Shown in pieces: positions 35,083 through 42,943 of a stretch of DNA of 53,827 nt. Source of the DNA: Marinobacterium sp. (GTDB lineage Bacteria; Pseudomonadota; Gammaproteobacteria; Pseudomonadales; Balneatricaceae). How positions within the stretch are numbered: the stretch's first letter is position 1; every line of letters begins with the position of its first letter. Below the pieces are notes generated by a model that saw only the letters and a program-made list of their open reading frames with translations, did not search any database and was not told where the DNA came from. The DNA lies in assembly GCA_025800125.1 (NCBI GenBank), contig JAOXSF010000144.1, positions 1 through 53,827 on the forward strand, in the 5' to 3' direction. Made by a program: the position numbers and the translations under genes.

Positions 35083-35112
35083 AAAGCCCCCGCAGGTTTG
35101 CAGGGGCTTTCG
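35083..35112. terminator. Intrinsic terminator, usable on both strands
   Basis: AAAGCCCC (35083-35090) pairs with GGGGCTTT (35103-35110). It lies between the converging trmO group and the doxX gene. A duplicated CAGCCCCTGAAA (about 35057-35080) precedes it. Confidence 0.8.
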
Positions 35113-35165
35113 TTTACAACACTTTTATAACAGCATTTCTATAACGGCTGCTCTGATCAGCATTT

Positions 35166-35783
35166 TCAGACAACCGCCTCAGGACGGTAACGGCGTGCCA
35201 GCCAGTAATCAACGCTGAAGTAACGACCTGCACCGGTAAAGAACAGGCTCAACAGCATAATGAAGTAGGTAATCGCAAACTCGATACCGTTATTCAGAAT
35301 GACCACACTGCCACGGCCGGTCAACCAGTCATAGTTACCATTTTCACGCAGAATATCTTTGGCACGGCTGAGACGGTCTGCAGCTTCCGCTACCCGGTCA
35401 TTTGCCAACCAGCTTTCTGCATCAGCAATTGCCAACCAGCCGTTTTCCCAGTGCACAGCAAAGGCCGCTACCAGCATGGTCACCATCAATGGAATAGTAA
35501 TCCAGCGAATGGCAAAGCCGACTATCAGTAGCAGCCCACCAAACAATTCCGTACCGGCAGCCAATGCCGTCATTACTTCTGGCATTGGCAAGCCCAGCCC
35601 CCAGTCAGGGTTACCAAACCAGGCAGCTGTCTCTTCAAAATGAGACAGTTTGTTGTAACCGGCCTGCATCAGCACCGGAGCCAGATAGAGACGCAGCAAC
35701 AGCGGTGCCAGGCCGTCCATGTGACGGATGTAATTAAATACGTTATGGATACGGTTATACCGTTCTATCAGCGTTGCCTTCAT
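35166..35783 (-). CDS. DoxX family membrane protein of the MNIO operon
   Basis: This 205-residue membrane protein has about four hydrophobic helices and the DoxX hallmarks: LLLRLYLAPVLMQAGYNKLSHFE near 28-50 and AGTELFGGLLLIVGFAIRW near 75-95. A polar insert (about 115-150) and a final helix VILNNGIEFAITYFIMLLSLFF follow. DoxX proteins are frequent last members of operons for DUF692-modified metallophores (bufferin and Hvf loci), where they may handle redox chemistry or export; this is not established. It lies 29 bases after the DUF2063 gene on the same strand. Start is supported by AAGGAAAC. Confidence 0.87.
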   Translation of the reverse strand: MKATLIERYNRIHNVFNYIRHMDGLAPLLLRLYLAPVLMQAGYNKLSHFEETAAWFGNPDWGLGLPMPEVMTALAAGTELFGGLLLIVGFAIRWITIPLMVTMLVAAFAVHWENGWLAIADAESWLANDRVAEAADRLSRAKDILRENGNYDWLTGRGSVVILNNGIEFAITYFIMLLSLFFTGAGRYFSVDYWLARRYRPEAVV

Positions 35784-35812
35784 ATGCAGTTTCCTTGAAT
35801 CTGTAATGCCAT

Positions 35813-36625
35813 TTACACCGCTGTACCCAGTAGCACACCCGCATGGCGCAGGTGCTGCAAGGTATCCAGACCACCGTTAACAACGACTTCAGGATCAGGA
35901 TGGTGCAGCTCTTTGGCAATCATCAGCATCACTTCACGGCCCGTCAGTTCTGGCTGCTGATCAAGCAGACAGAGTAAGCGAGCAGTCACGCCATTGATCT
36001 CCATAAACTTCACTTCAAACGCTGCGGTACGGTAAGCCAGCAGATACACCGGGGTTTCGGCCGGTTGCTGCGGCTGATAGTCCGGTCGAATGCAGTGAAC
36101 CGGGTACTGATAAGCCAGCGACCAGGCCAGTGGTGACTGCACCGGATGCCCGGTCAGCAAGTCACCATCCGGGTCAATAGCTTCGGGCAGCTCGGCCTCA
36201 CTGATATCCAGCGCCAACTCAACCCATTCGTAATGCGCCAGTTCTTTTACAAAAGGCGGATCACAGGGCTGTAGCTGACGTTCGTCGTTGAGATAGGCCA
36301 TAAACTCCTGACCAATCTCCAGAAACAGGGGGGTCTGACAGCGGTGTCTGATAAAAAAGTCGCGCACCATCGCATGCCAGTGATCATCGCTATACAGCGA
36401 GCGCAGCACGGGAAACATCCCGCTGACAAAACCTTCGACATTGCTATAGAACAGATCACGGTAGATCTGCATACGCCGCGCTTCCACGCCTGTGGGCGGT
36501 GCAACCTTATCCGGATCACGGATATGGCCTGCAAAATCATACTGCATCTGAATAAAGTCAGGTTGATCAGCGCTGTCAGCTTGAGGGCGCACAGGCGTGG
36601 TCTGTTCAGGCGACAGTACGTTCAT
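35813..36625 (-). CDS. hvfC: DUF2063 partner protein of the MNIO enzyme (HvfC/BufC type)
   Basis: This 270-residue protein of the DUF2063 family has LFYSNVEGFVSGMFPVLRSLYSDDHWHAMVRDFF and TPLFLEIGQEFMAYL in its N-terminal half and a C-terminal helical segment (EVKFMEINGVTARLLCLLDQQ, then LHHPDPEVVVNGGLDTL). Known biology: such partners recruit precursor peptides to DUF692 enzymes. The chosen start at 36625 has GGAGGGCGAGTA upstream and overlaps the enzyme gene by 20 bases; a longer frame to 36805 is not used. The C-terminal IEDxxx-type helices may be the peptide-docking part. The gene symbol follows the Haemophilus operon by analogy. Confidence 0.88.
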   Translation of the reverse strand: MNVLSPEQTTPVRPQADSADQPDFIQMQYDFAGHIRDPDKVAPPTGVEARRMQIYRDLFYSNVEGFVSGMFPVLRSLYSDDHWHAMVRDFFIRHRCQTPLFLEIGQEFMAYLNDERQLQPCDPPFVKELAHYEWVELALDISEAELPEAIDPDGDLLTGHPVQSPLAWSLAYQYPVHCIRPDYQPQQPAETPVYLLAYRTAAFEVKFMEINGVTARLLCLLDQQPELTGREVMLMIAKELHHPDPEVVVNGGLDTLQHLRHAGVLLGTAV

Positions 36626-37454
36626 TACTCGCCCTCCATGCCTGCTGATACTGACGGATCTGTTCCACTTCTGGCAGCAGTTCTGCCATCGGTGGAATAT
36701 TGAAGTCGCGTTCGAGCAAAGTAGGTACATCACCAAACAGCTCGTAAGTCTTGTGCAACAACTGCCATACCGGGTCAACAACATCTGCGCCGTGGGTATC
36801 CACAATCAGGTCATCCGCTTCGTTGTAATGCCCTGCTACATGCAGGTACATCAGCCGCTCCTGCGGCATTGAAGCCAGAAACTCATAAGGATCGTATTTG
36901 TGATTCACACTGTTGACGTAGATATTATTCACATCCAGCAGCAGGTCACAGTCGGCTTCTTCCAGCACCGCCTTGAGAAACTCGGCTTCGGTCATATCGG
37001 TACAGGTCATGGCGTAGAACGAAACGTTCTCCATAGCGATACGTTGCTCCAGAATGTCCTGAACCTGCCGGATACGGCTTGCTACATACTTCACTGCCTC
37101 TTCCGTAAATGGAATCGGCATCAGATCGTAAAGGTGCCCATCATCGGAACAGTAACTGAGGTGCTCTGAATAACTGCGAATATTGTGCTGTGCCATGAAC
37201 GCTTTCAGGCGATAGAGAAAGTCGGTATCCAGTGGCTCCGGGCCGCCAACAGACAACGACAGTCCATGGGCAATAAAAGGATAGCGCTCGGTATATTCAG
37301 CAAAGCGCTTACCGTACCGACCTCCCAGGCCAATCCAGTTCTCCGGCGCAATCTCCAGAAAGTCGATCCGTCCCGGCTCGACCTCTGCCAGCGAGTCACT
37401 CATGCAACGGCGGTAGCCAAGGCCAGCCCCCTGTACAGGAAACTCTGTTTTCAT
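36606..37454 (-). CDS. hvfB: DUF692/MNIO family iron-dependent peptide-modifying enzyme (HvfB/BufB type)
   Basis: This 282-residue TIM-barrel multinuclear iron oxidase of the DUF692 family (relatives: MbnB, BufB, HvfB) installs heterocycles or related groups on precursor cysteines. Motifs in order: EIAPENWIG near residue 35, HGLSLSVGG, YSEHLSYCSDDGHLYDLMP, MENVSFYA, LLLDVNNIYVNSVNHKYDP, LHVAGHYN and VDTHGADV. These hold the His, Glu, Asp and Asn residues expected to bind iron. It lies between the precursor gene and its partner. The start is supported by AGGAGTTTGCC. Family relatives of HvfB act on EGKCG motifs, and twelve are present in the product of the upstream gene. Confidence 0.93.
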   Translation of the reverse strand: MKTEFPVQGAGLGYRRCMSDSLAEVEPGRIDFLEIAPENWIGLGGRYGKRFAEYTERYPFIAHGLSLSVGGPEPLDTDFLYRLKAFMAQHNIRSYSEHLSYCSDDGHLYDLMPIPFTEEAVKYVASRIRQVQDILEQRIAMENVSFYAMTCTDMTEAEFLKAVLEEADCDLLLDVNNIYVNSVNHKYDPYEFLASMPQERLMYLHVAGHYNEADDLIVDTHGADVVDPVWQLLHKTYELFGDVPTLLERDFNIPPMAELLPEVEQIRQYQQAWRASNERTVA

Positions 37455-37630
37455 ATGGCAAACTCCTCAACCAGACCAATATATTCCTGAAAAATACGCC
37501 TGACACACCATACCTGCTCAACAGCAGGTGCTTTACCCGGCACACGATCAGGTCAGGCTTTGAGCATACGCCCAGACCTGTGTTTCATTTATCAAACAAG
37601 GCTATTTATTGATCTGTTACTGCTGATTAC

Positions 37631-37655
37631 GAAAAGGCCCCGCAAAACGGGGCCT
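37631..37655 (-). terminator. Intrinsic terminator/attenuator between precursor and enzyme genes
   Basis: On the minus strand AGGCCCCG (37655-37648) pairs with CGGGGCCT (37642-37635) around TTTTG, followed by TTTTC. It lies 29 bases after the precursor stop and 177 bases before the enzyme start. Partial readthrough would give more precursor than enzyme. The rest of 37455-37683 has no gene. Confidence 0.8.
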
Positions 37656-37683
37656 GATAAGTGTCAGTTACGCCGCAATATAA

Positions 37684-38133
37684 TTAGCCTGCACCGCCAC
37701 ATTTACCTTCACCACACTTACCTTCGCTAGTCTTGGAGCTGGAGCCGCCGCACTTGCCTTCGCCACACTTACCTTCAGAACTGGACTTCTTGTCGCCGCC
37801 GCACTTGCCTTCACCACACTTGCCTTCAGAGCTGGATTTCTTATCGCCGCCGCACTTGCCTTCGCCGCATTTGCCTTCAGAACTGGATTTTTTATCGCCG
37901 CCGCACTTGCCTTCGCCGCATTTACCTTCTTCCGCTTTCTTGGAGCCACCACCACATTTGCCTTCACCACACTTGCCTTCATGGTTATCAGCCAGCTGGT
38001 TGTAACCGGCGTTCAGGTCAGTAGCCGCAAACGGGTTTTCAGCAGCATTTGCAACGGGCGCAGTCGCCATACCAGCAATAAATGCAGCACCAACAGAAGC
38101 AACAACCGGTTTCATTACAGAATTCTTAGTCAT
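37684..38133 (-). CDS. hvfA: HvfA/BufA-like secreted RiPP precursor with twelve EGKCG motifs
   Basis: This 149-residue precursor is predicted to be modified by the neighbouring MNIO enzyme into a metal-binding (probably copper) peptide. A Sec signal (MTKNSVMKPVVASVGAAFIA..., cut near AANA/VANA, about residue 30) is followed by a short linker and six doublets EGKCGEGKCGG, separated by Lys/Ser-rich spacers (SKKAE, DKKSSS three times, SSSKTS). All twelve cysteines lie in EGKCG. EGKCG is the motif of the Haemophilus HvfA family, where Cys is converted to oxazolone/thioamide groups; the same chemistry here is inferred. The start ATG 38133 has AAGGTGAATCCT upstream; a GTG 9 bases earlier is less likely. 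The order is precursor, enzyme, partner, DoxX. Confidence 0.9.
   Translation of the reverse strand: MTKNSVMKPVVASVGAAFIAGMATAPVANAAENPFAATDLNAGYNQLADNHEGKCGEGKCGGGSKKAEEGKCGEGKCGGDKKSSSEGKCGEGKCGGDKKSSSEGKCGEGKCGGDKKSSSEGKCGEGKCGGSSSKTSEGKCGEGKCGGAG
37693..37980 (-). repeat. Tandem array of six 45-51-bp coding repeats
   Basis: The units encode EGKCGEGKCGG plus a short spacer. The middle three (EGKCGEGKCGGDKKSSS) are identical in protein and differ only at synonymous positions. Repeat number may vary between strains by recombination or slippage. Confidence 0.9.
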
Positions 38134-38142
38134 AGGATTCAC

Positions 38143-38490
38143 CTTATTATTCTCGCGTTAGCTTGTTTTCGTGTGTACTGGTGCACACGTTAAATTGTCG
38201 CAGTATCTTCTGCGTTTATTTCTGGAAACAGAGCCCGTCACTGCTCATGTTCTCTGTGACTTGGCCACTGCTGGAAAGTTTCAGCGCAAGGTAATTTTTT
38301 TTCATGCAGGCTATACCGTCCATCAACGCCATCCATATAGCACCCTTCGTGGTAAAGGTTCCCGCGGCGGTAAAACGTTTTCTGTTAGCTGAAATGCAAC
38401 AACAGAAACAGACCTTTGGCCATCTCGCTACGGAAATTCACATACTTTTGCAGTAACATTAGCCCTTTCTAATTCAATGAGGTAACAGCC
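38143..38490. promoter_or_regulatory. Divergent control region of the hvfA operon and the SLAC1 gene
   Basis: No gene is seen. An inverted repeat CGTGTG-N8-CACACG (38170-38189) lies 37-56 bases before the hvfA start, where it could be an operator or a leader hairpin. No clear sigma-70 promoter could be fixed by eye for either gene, and no sigma-factor gene of the kind seen in some bufferin operons is present. Confidence 0.4.
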
Positions 38491-39468
38491 ATGTCTACGG
38501 ACATTCCTGATAGCCGCCGGGCCCGGCTGGAGCATTTCCCGGTTGCATTCTTCGCCATGATTATGGGCACCACAGGCCTGACTCTGGTGTGGCAGAAAGC
38601 AACCCATGTATTACAGATGCCTGCTTTTATCAGCCAGTTACTGCTGGCGCTGGTCGCGGTGCTGTTTGTTTCGGTGATCAGTGCTTACGGTTATAAATTC
38701 ATCAACTTCCGCCAGGCTGTCAATGCTGAATTCAACCACCCGATAAAAATCAGCTTTTTTCCTGCATTTTCGATTGCACTGCTGTTGCTCAGCGTCGCCA
38801 CACTGGAGATCGCACCAAACCTGTCACATCTGATCTGGCTACTGGGTGCCACTGTTCACCTGATGCTGACGCTTTATGTCATCAGCCAGTGGATCTTTCA
38901 CCCCAAATACCAGATCCAGCATAGTACGCCAGCCTGGTTTATTCCGGTGGTTGGTAACATTGTGGTGCCTATTGCAGGTGTAGAACATGGCTATATCGAA
39001 CTGAGCTGGTTCTTTTTCGCCATTGGTCTGATCTACTGGCTGGTACTTAAAACGCTTATTTTCAACCGTATGCTGTTTCATGATCCGCTGCCAGAGAAGC
39101 TGCTGCCTACACTGTTTATACTGATCGCTCCACCAGCAGTCGGCTTTCTGGCTTACATGAAACTCAATGGTGGTGAGCTGGATACCCTGGCCCGTGTACT
39201 GTTTTATGCCGCCATATTCCTGGTACTGCTGCTGGCCACCCAGATCAACCGTTTCCGCCAGATCCAGTTCTACATGTCCTGGTGGGCTTACTCTTTCCCG
39301 CTGGCAGCCGCCACTCTGGCAGCCCAGGTGATGTACAGCAAAACAGGCCACGGCGGCCTGCAACTGCTGAGTTATCTGCTGCTGGCACTCTGTACAGCTA
39401 TCATCAGCCTGCTGCTGTACAGGACGGCCAAAGCCGTGCTCAGCGGCAAACTGTTTCAGCCCGACTGA
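38491..39468 (+). CDS. SLAC1/TehA family anion channel-like membrane protein
   Basis: This 325-residue protein has ten predicted hydrophobic segments and the SLAC1/TehA pattern: [22 protein letters not shown] at the N-terminus, [35 protein letters not shown], and [17 protein letters not shown]. Family members include E. coli TehA (tellurite resistance) and plant SLAC1 anion channels; the substrate here is unknown, probably a small anion. GAGGTAACAGCC precedes the start. It is divergent from the hvf operon and ends in a strong terminator. No tehB-like gene is next to it. Confidence 0.87.
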   Translation: MSTDIPDSRRARLEHFPVAFFAMIMGTTGLTLVWQKATHVLQMPAFISQLLLALVAVLFVSVISAYGYKFINFRQAVNAEFNHPIKISFFPAFSIALLLLSVATLEIAPNLSHLIWLLGATVHLMLTLYVISQWIFHPKYQIQHSTPAWFIPVVGNIVVPIAGVEHGYIELSWFFFAIGLIYWLVLKTLIFNRMLFHDPLPEKLLPTLFILIAPPAVGFLAYMKLNGGELDTLARVLFYAAIFLVLLLATQINRFRQIQFYMSWWAYSFPLAAATLAAQVMYSKTGHGGLQLLSYLLLALCTAIISLLLYRTAKAVLSGKLFQPD

Positions 39469-39523
39469 ATACACGCTGCCAATATCATTCTGCTGGGTAC
39501 AGGCAATACTTGCCGCAACGCAC

Positions 39524-39557
39524 AAACCGGTCTCTAATAGAGGCCGGTTTTTTTCTG
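39524..39557 (+). terminator. Intrinsic terminator between the SLAC1 gene and bioA
   Basis: AAACCGG (39524-39530) and CCGGTTT (39544-39550), with additional CTC/GAG pairs inside, are followed by a run of T. Confidence 0.88.
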
Positions 39558-39571
39558 TACAGGAGTCAGTC

Positions 39572-40861
39572 GTGTCCATCACCGCGCAGCAGATCACTTT
39601 TGACCAGCAACATATCTGGCACCCCTATTCTTCCATGATCAATCCACCTGCCATGCTGCCCGTTGAGTCTGCCAGCGGCGTTCGCCTGACGCTGGCAGAT
39701 GGCCGCGAACTGATTGACGGTATGGCATCATGGTGGTCAGTCATTCATGGCTATAACCACCCGGAACTTAACGCTGCTGCCCACCAGCAGATCGACCGTA
39801 TGGCCCATGTGATGTTCGGTGGCCTGACCCACCAGCCCGCAATTGATTTGAGCCAACAGCTGGTCGCCCTGACACCAGAACCACTGGACAAAGTGTTTAT
39901 TGCTGATTCTGGCTCCGTCGCTGTCGAAGTAGCAATCAAGATGGCGATTCAGTACTGGCATGCCCGAGGCCAGGGCCAAAAACATCGCCTGCTGACCATC
40001 CTGAACGGCTATCATGGCGATACCTTTGGTGCCATGTCGGTCTGTGACCCAGTCAACGGTATGCACGAAATTTTTACCGAAGTACTGCCCAGGCAGTTAT
40101 TTGCCCCGGCTCCGCAGACCCGCTTTGAGGAAGACTGGAACCCGGATGATATAGTTCCACTGGCACAACTACTGGCGCAACATCACCATGAAATCGCCGC
40201 CCTGATCCTTGAACCGATTGTGCAAGGCGCAGGAGGTATGCGCATCTATCATCCAGAGTACCTGAAACAGGCACGTGCGCTTTGTGACCAGTACAACGTG
40301 CTACTGATTGCCGACGAAATTGCTACCGGCTTTGGTCGTACAGGCAAACTGTTTGCCTGTGAACACGCCGATATCACCCCGGATATTCTTTGCCTGGGCA
40401 AAGCACTGACCGGTGGTTATATGACGCTGGCTGCTACACTGACCACCAGTCATATTGGCGAAACTATCTCTGCAGGCGGTGCCGGTTGCTTTATGCATGG
40501 CCCGACTTTCATGGGTAATCCGCTGGCCTGTGCTGTTGCGGCTACCAGCCTGAAACTGTTGCACAGTACAGACTGGCAGAGCAACGTGCAGCGTATTGAA
40601 GCGGGCCTGAAAGCCGGGCTGGCAGCAGCCAGGTTGCTGGATAGCGTGGCAGATGTGCGCTGTCTGGGGGCAATCGGGGTGATAGAGATGAAAGCACCTG
40701 TCGACAACCGCGACCTGCAACCCCTGCTGGTAGAGCGCGGCCTCTGGGTGCGCCCGTTTGGCAAGCTGGTTTACGTCATGCCGCCCTATGTGATGAGTGA
40801 TGAAGACCTGCAACAGCTGACCACCGGTATGGTATCAGCTCTGCGAACTTATCGAGGCTGA
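39572..40861 (+). CDS. bioA: Adenosylmethionine-8-amino-7-oxononanoate aminotransferase
   Basis: This 429-residue class III PLP aminotransferase converts KAPA to DAPA with SAM as amino donor, the step between BioF and BioD. IWHPYSSM opens the conserved N-terminus; [72 protein letters not shown] and the PLP lysine in [12 protein letters not shown] follow. Length equals E. coli BioA (429). The start is GTG with CAGGAGTCAGTC before it. It stands alone 9.5 kb from bioBFHCD, with no obvious copy of the bioB operator upstream. Confidence 0.95.
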   Translation: MSITAQQITFDQQHIWHPYSSMINPPAMLPVESASGVRLTLADGRELIDGMASWWSVIHGYNHPELNAAAHQQIDRMAHVMFGGLTHQPAIDLSQQLVALTPEPLDKVFIADSGSVAVEVAIKMAIQYWHARGQGQKHRLLTILNGYHGDTFGAMSVCDPVNGMHEIFTEVLPRQLFAPAPQTRFEEDWNPDDIVPLAQLLAQHHHEIAALILEPIVQGAGGMRIYHPEYLKQARALCDQYNVLLIADEIATGFGRTGKLFACEHADITPDILCLGKALTGGYMTLAATLTTSHIGETISAGGAGCFMHGPTFMGNPLACAVAATSLKLLHSTDWQSNVQRIEAGLKAGLAAARLLDSVADVRCLGAIGVIEMKAPVDNRDLQPLLVERGLWVRPFGKLVYVMPPYVMSDEDLQQLTTGMVSALRTYRG

Positions 40862-41009
40862 CACAGGCTAGCGGCTACCGCTCAGCACCCGAAGGCAACC
40901 CGAGCACGTAGCCAGTGTGCAGATAAAGATCTGCCAGAGTGGCCCATCAAGGCTGGACAAGCAATAACTGGCGGCAGCCGCCGCCCGATGTAAAAGATGT
41001 GAGGAATTT

Positions 41010-41441
41010 ATGGCAAGGATCAGACTGGAAATGCCGGAGAATTATATTTTCTCCACCGATATGCCGGTACGCATCAGTGATATTAACTACGGTGGCCACC
41101 TGGGTAACGATGCTGTGCTGTCGATGGTACATGAGGCACGTGTTCGTTTTCTTAACCAGTATCACTACACTGAACTGGATGTAGAAGGCTACGGTATTAT
41201 CATGACGGACAGCGCCATTGTGTACAAAGCGGAAGGCTTCCATGGTGACCAGATTCAGGTGGATGTTACCGTAGGTGATTTCAACAAATATGGCTGCGAC
41301 ATCTACTATCTGCTTTCAAATAAAAAGACCGCTGTTGAGATCGCACACGCAAAAACCGGAATCGTATTTTTTGATTACAATCAAAGGAAGGTAGTTACGG
41401 TGCCCGAAGCTTTTCGAGAACACATAGTTAAAGATGCCTGA
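41010..41441 (+). CDS. Acyl-CoA thioesterase (4-hydroxybenzoyl-CoA thioesterase-like hotdog fold)
   Basis: This is a 143-residue hotdog-fold protein. MPVRISDINYGGHLGNDAVLSMVHEARVRFL holds the conserved D/N-x-GGHLxND pattern, with the catalytic Asp/Glu region near residues 24-40, and VYKAEGFHGDQIQVDVTVGDF forms the central strand. Such enzymes hydrolyse acyl-CoA or aryl-CoA esters; the natural substrate is unknown. AAGATGTGAGGAATTT precedes the start. It is a single gene between bioA and the pta-ackA pair, and may be cut off from both by gene-free stretches. Confidence 0.83.
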   Translation: MARIRLEMPENYIFSTDMPVRISDINYGGHLGNDAVLSMVHEARVRFLNQYHYTELDVEGYGIIMTDSAIVYKAEGFHGDQIQVDVTVGDFNKYGCDIYYLLSNKKTAVEIAHAKTGIVFFDYNQRKVVTVPEAFREHIVKDA

Positions 41442-41680
41442 CAATTAATGACTTATGTATTTTGTGGCGACTGGCAATAATCCATTCGCCGCAAAAATAC
41501 TAAAGCATAAATTAAAACAAGCTTTATTATAACGGCCGTTTAAATCCTATTGAAATTACATACTATGGTAGTAGTTTATTAAGTAAATACAAAGATAAAC
41601 TGAATAGTCCGGTATGTGGCCAAAATATATCAAGCCTGACTAGCACTGAATCTAACGGATTGATGTTAAAAGAGAGTTAC

Positions 41681-41705
41681 AAAAAAAACGGGAGCAAAGC
41701 TCCCG
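41681..41705 (-). terminator. Orphan minus-strand intrinsic terminator; possible sRNA 3' end
   Basis: On the minus strand CGGGAGC-TTT-GCTCCCG is followed by eight T residues, a textbook intrinsic terminator. No minus-strand gene lies upstream between here and pta (42000). A TATAAT on the minus strand at 41849-41844 could be the -10 of a roughly 150-nt RNA. No good -35 was found. The rest of 41442-41999 is AT-rich and shows no gene. Confidence 0.6.
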
Positions 41706-41999
41706 CAGACGCGCCAGTTCAAGGCTTAAGAGGAAATCATGAAAGAGAGCGAACAATCCTGAGCTAGAAAAACAGGCTAAACGGTCTCATTCACAAGGGT
41801 TCAGAGTGTGTATAAAACAACCTTCTGATCCAACACCCGAACGATTATATCGGGCAGGGCTAAAGTACGTATTACTTAAAATTACCCACAAACAAAGTGG
41901 TAATATTTCAGAGCAATTTGCGTCATTATTCGTTAATGACAGCTCTCTAACCTAGGCGATTATTCAGCAGTTCGCGTACTTTTCTATAAGGGAATTAAT

Positions 42000-42935
42000 A
42001 TGACAGAACATGCAGCGCAGCCGACACACAAACACCTGGAAAACTTTATCGATGAAGCGGCACAGGCGGGCACTATCCGTGCTGCCGTGGTTAATCCAAT
42101 CGACCATAACAGTCTTCTGGGTGCGCATGAAGCTGCGGTACGAGGTCTGATTGAGCCAGTACTGATCGGCCCGGAGCATCTGATACGTCAGGCTGCCGAA
42201 GAAGAAGAGATTGATGTATCAGGATATGAAATTCTGCACACTGCACACCGCCATATGGCACCCAGAGCGGCCTGTGGGCTGATTCGTGAAGGCGGTGCAG
42301 CCACACTGATGAAAGGCAGCCAGTCAACTGCCGAACTGCTGGCAGCAGTGGTAGACAAACACAATGGCCTACGGACCGAGCGCCGCCTGAGCCATGTATT
42401 TGTCCTTGATGTACCCACCTACCACAAACCTCTGGTGGTAACCGATGCGGCAATTAACGTCGCTCCGGAGTTAATGGTAAAAGCAGATATTGCCCAGAAT
42501 GCCATCAATTTCTGCCATGCGCTGGGTATTGATCAGCCCAAACTGGCGATTCTATCTGCTGTAGAAAAGGTTAAACCAGGTATTCCAAGCACCATTGAAG
42601 CTGCAGCCCTGTGCAAAATGGCCGACCGCAATCAGATTACCGGCGCTATCCTGGATGGCCCTCTGGCATTTGATAATGCCATCTCTCTGGAGGCTGCTAA
42701 CGACAAGCACATTGACTCTCCGATTGCCGGTGACGTTGATATTCTGATGCCGCCCAATCTGGAAGCAGCCAATATGATTGCCAAACAGCTGATCTACCTG
42801 GCTGATGCCAAAGCAGCCGGTATCGCACTGGGTGCCAGCGTACCGATTATTCTGACCAGCCGTGCTGAAAAACCGCTGGGTCGCCTGGCGTCCTGCGCAC
42901 TGGCTTCATATATTGTTCGACATCAGGAGAAGTAA
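42000..42935 (+). CDS. Ptb-type phosphate acyltransferase (phosphotransacetylase)
   Basis: This 311-residue enzyme of the phosphate acetyl/butyryltransferase family transfers acyl groups between CoA and phosphate. Motifs: ALMKGSQSTAELLAAV-like ATLMKGSQSTAELLA near residue 100, VFVLDVPTYHKPLVVTDAAINVAPEL, and GAILDGPLAFDNAISLEAANDKHI. It is the short form without the N-terminal DRTGG domain of long Pta. The gene lies 8 bases before an acetate kinase gene on the same strand, so the pair makes acyl-phosphate and ATP from acyl-CoA. The substrate is probably acetyl-CoA or propionyl-CoA; choice cannot be fixed from sequence. Confidence 0.86.
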   Translation: MTEHAAQPTHKHLENFIDEAAQAGTIRAAVVNPIDHNSLLGAHEAAVRGLIEPVLIGPEHLIRQAAEEEEIDVSGYEILHTAHRHMAPRAACGLIREGGAATLMKGSQSTAELLAAVVDKHNGLRTERRLSHVFVLDVPTYHKPLVVTDAAINVAPELMVKADIAQNAINFCHALGIDQPKLAILSAVEKVKPGIPSTIEAAALCKMADRNQITGAILDGPLAFDNAISLEAANDKHIDSPIAGDVDILMPPNLEAANMIAKQLIYLADAKAAGIALGASVPIILTSRAEKPLGRLASCALASYIVRHQEK

Positions 42936-42943
42936 ACAGCGTC

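Noticed and set aside
36626-36805. Longer DUF2063 protein reaching into the MNIO gene
   Set aside because: The extra residues are the shadow of the enzyme gene in another frame; GGAGGGCGAGTA supports 36625.
37668-37982. Basic Ala/Lys/Val-rich frame on the same strand as the precursor
   Set aside because: It is the repeat array read in another frame; the precursor frame has signal peptide, ribosome binding site and EGKCG motifs.
38491-39468. Part of the hvf operon
   Set aside because: It is on the opposite strand with its own leader and terminator, so only a shared control region is possible.
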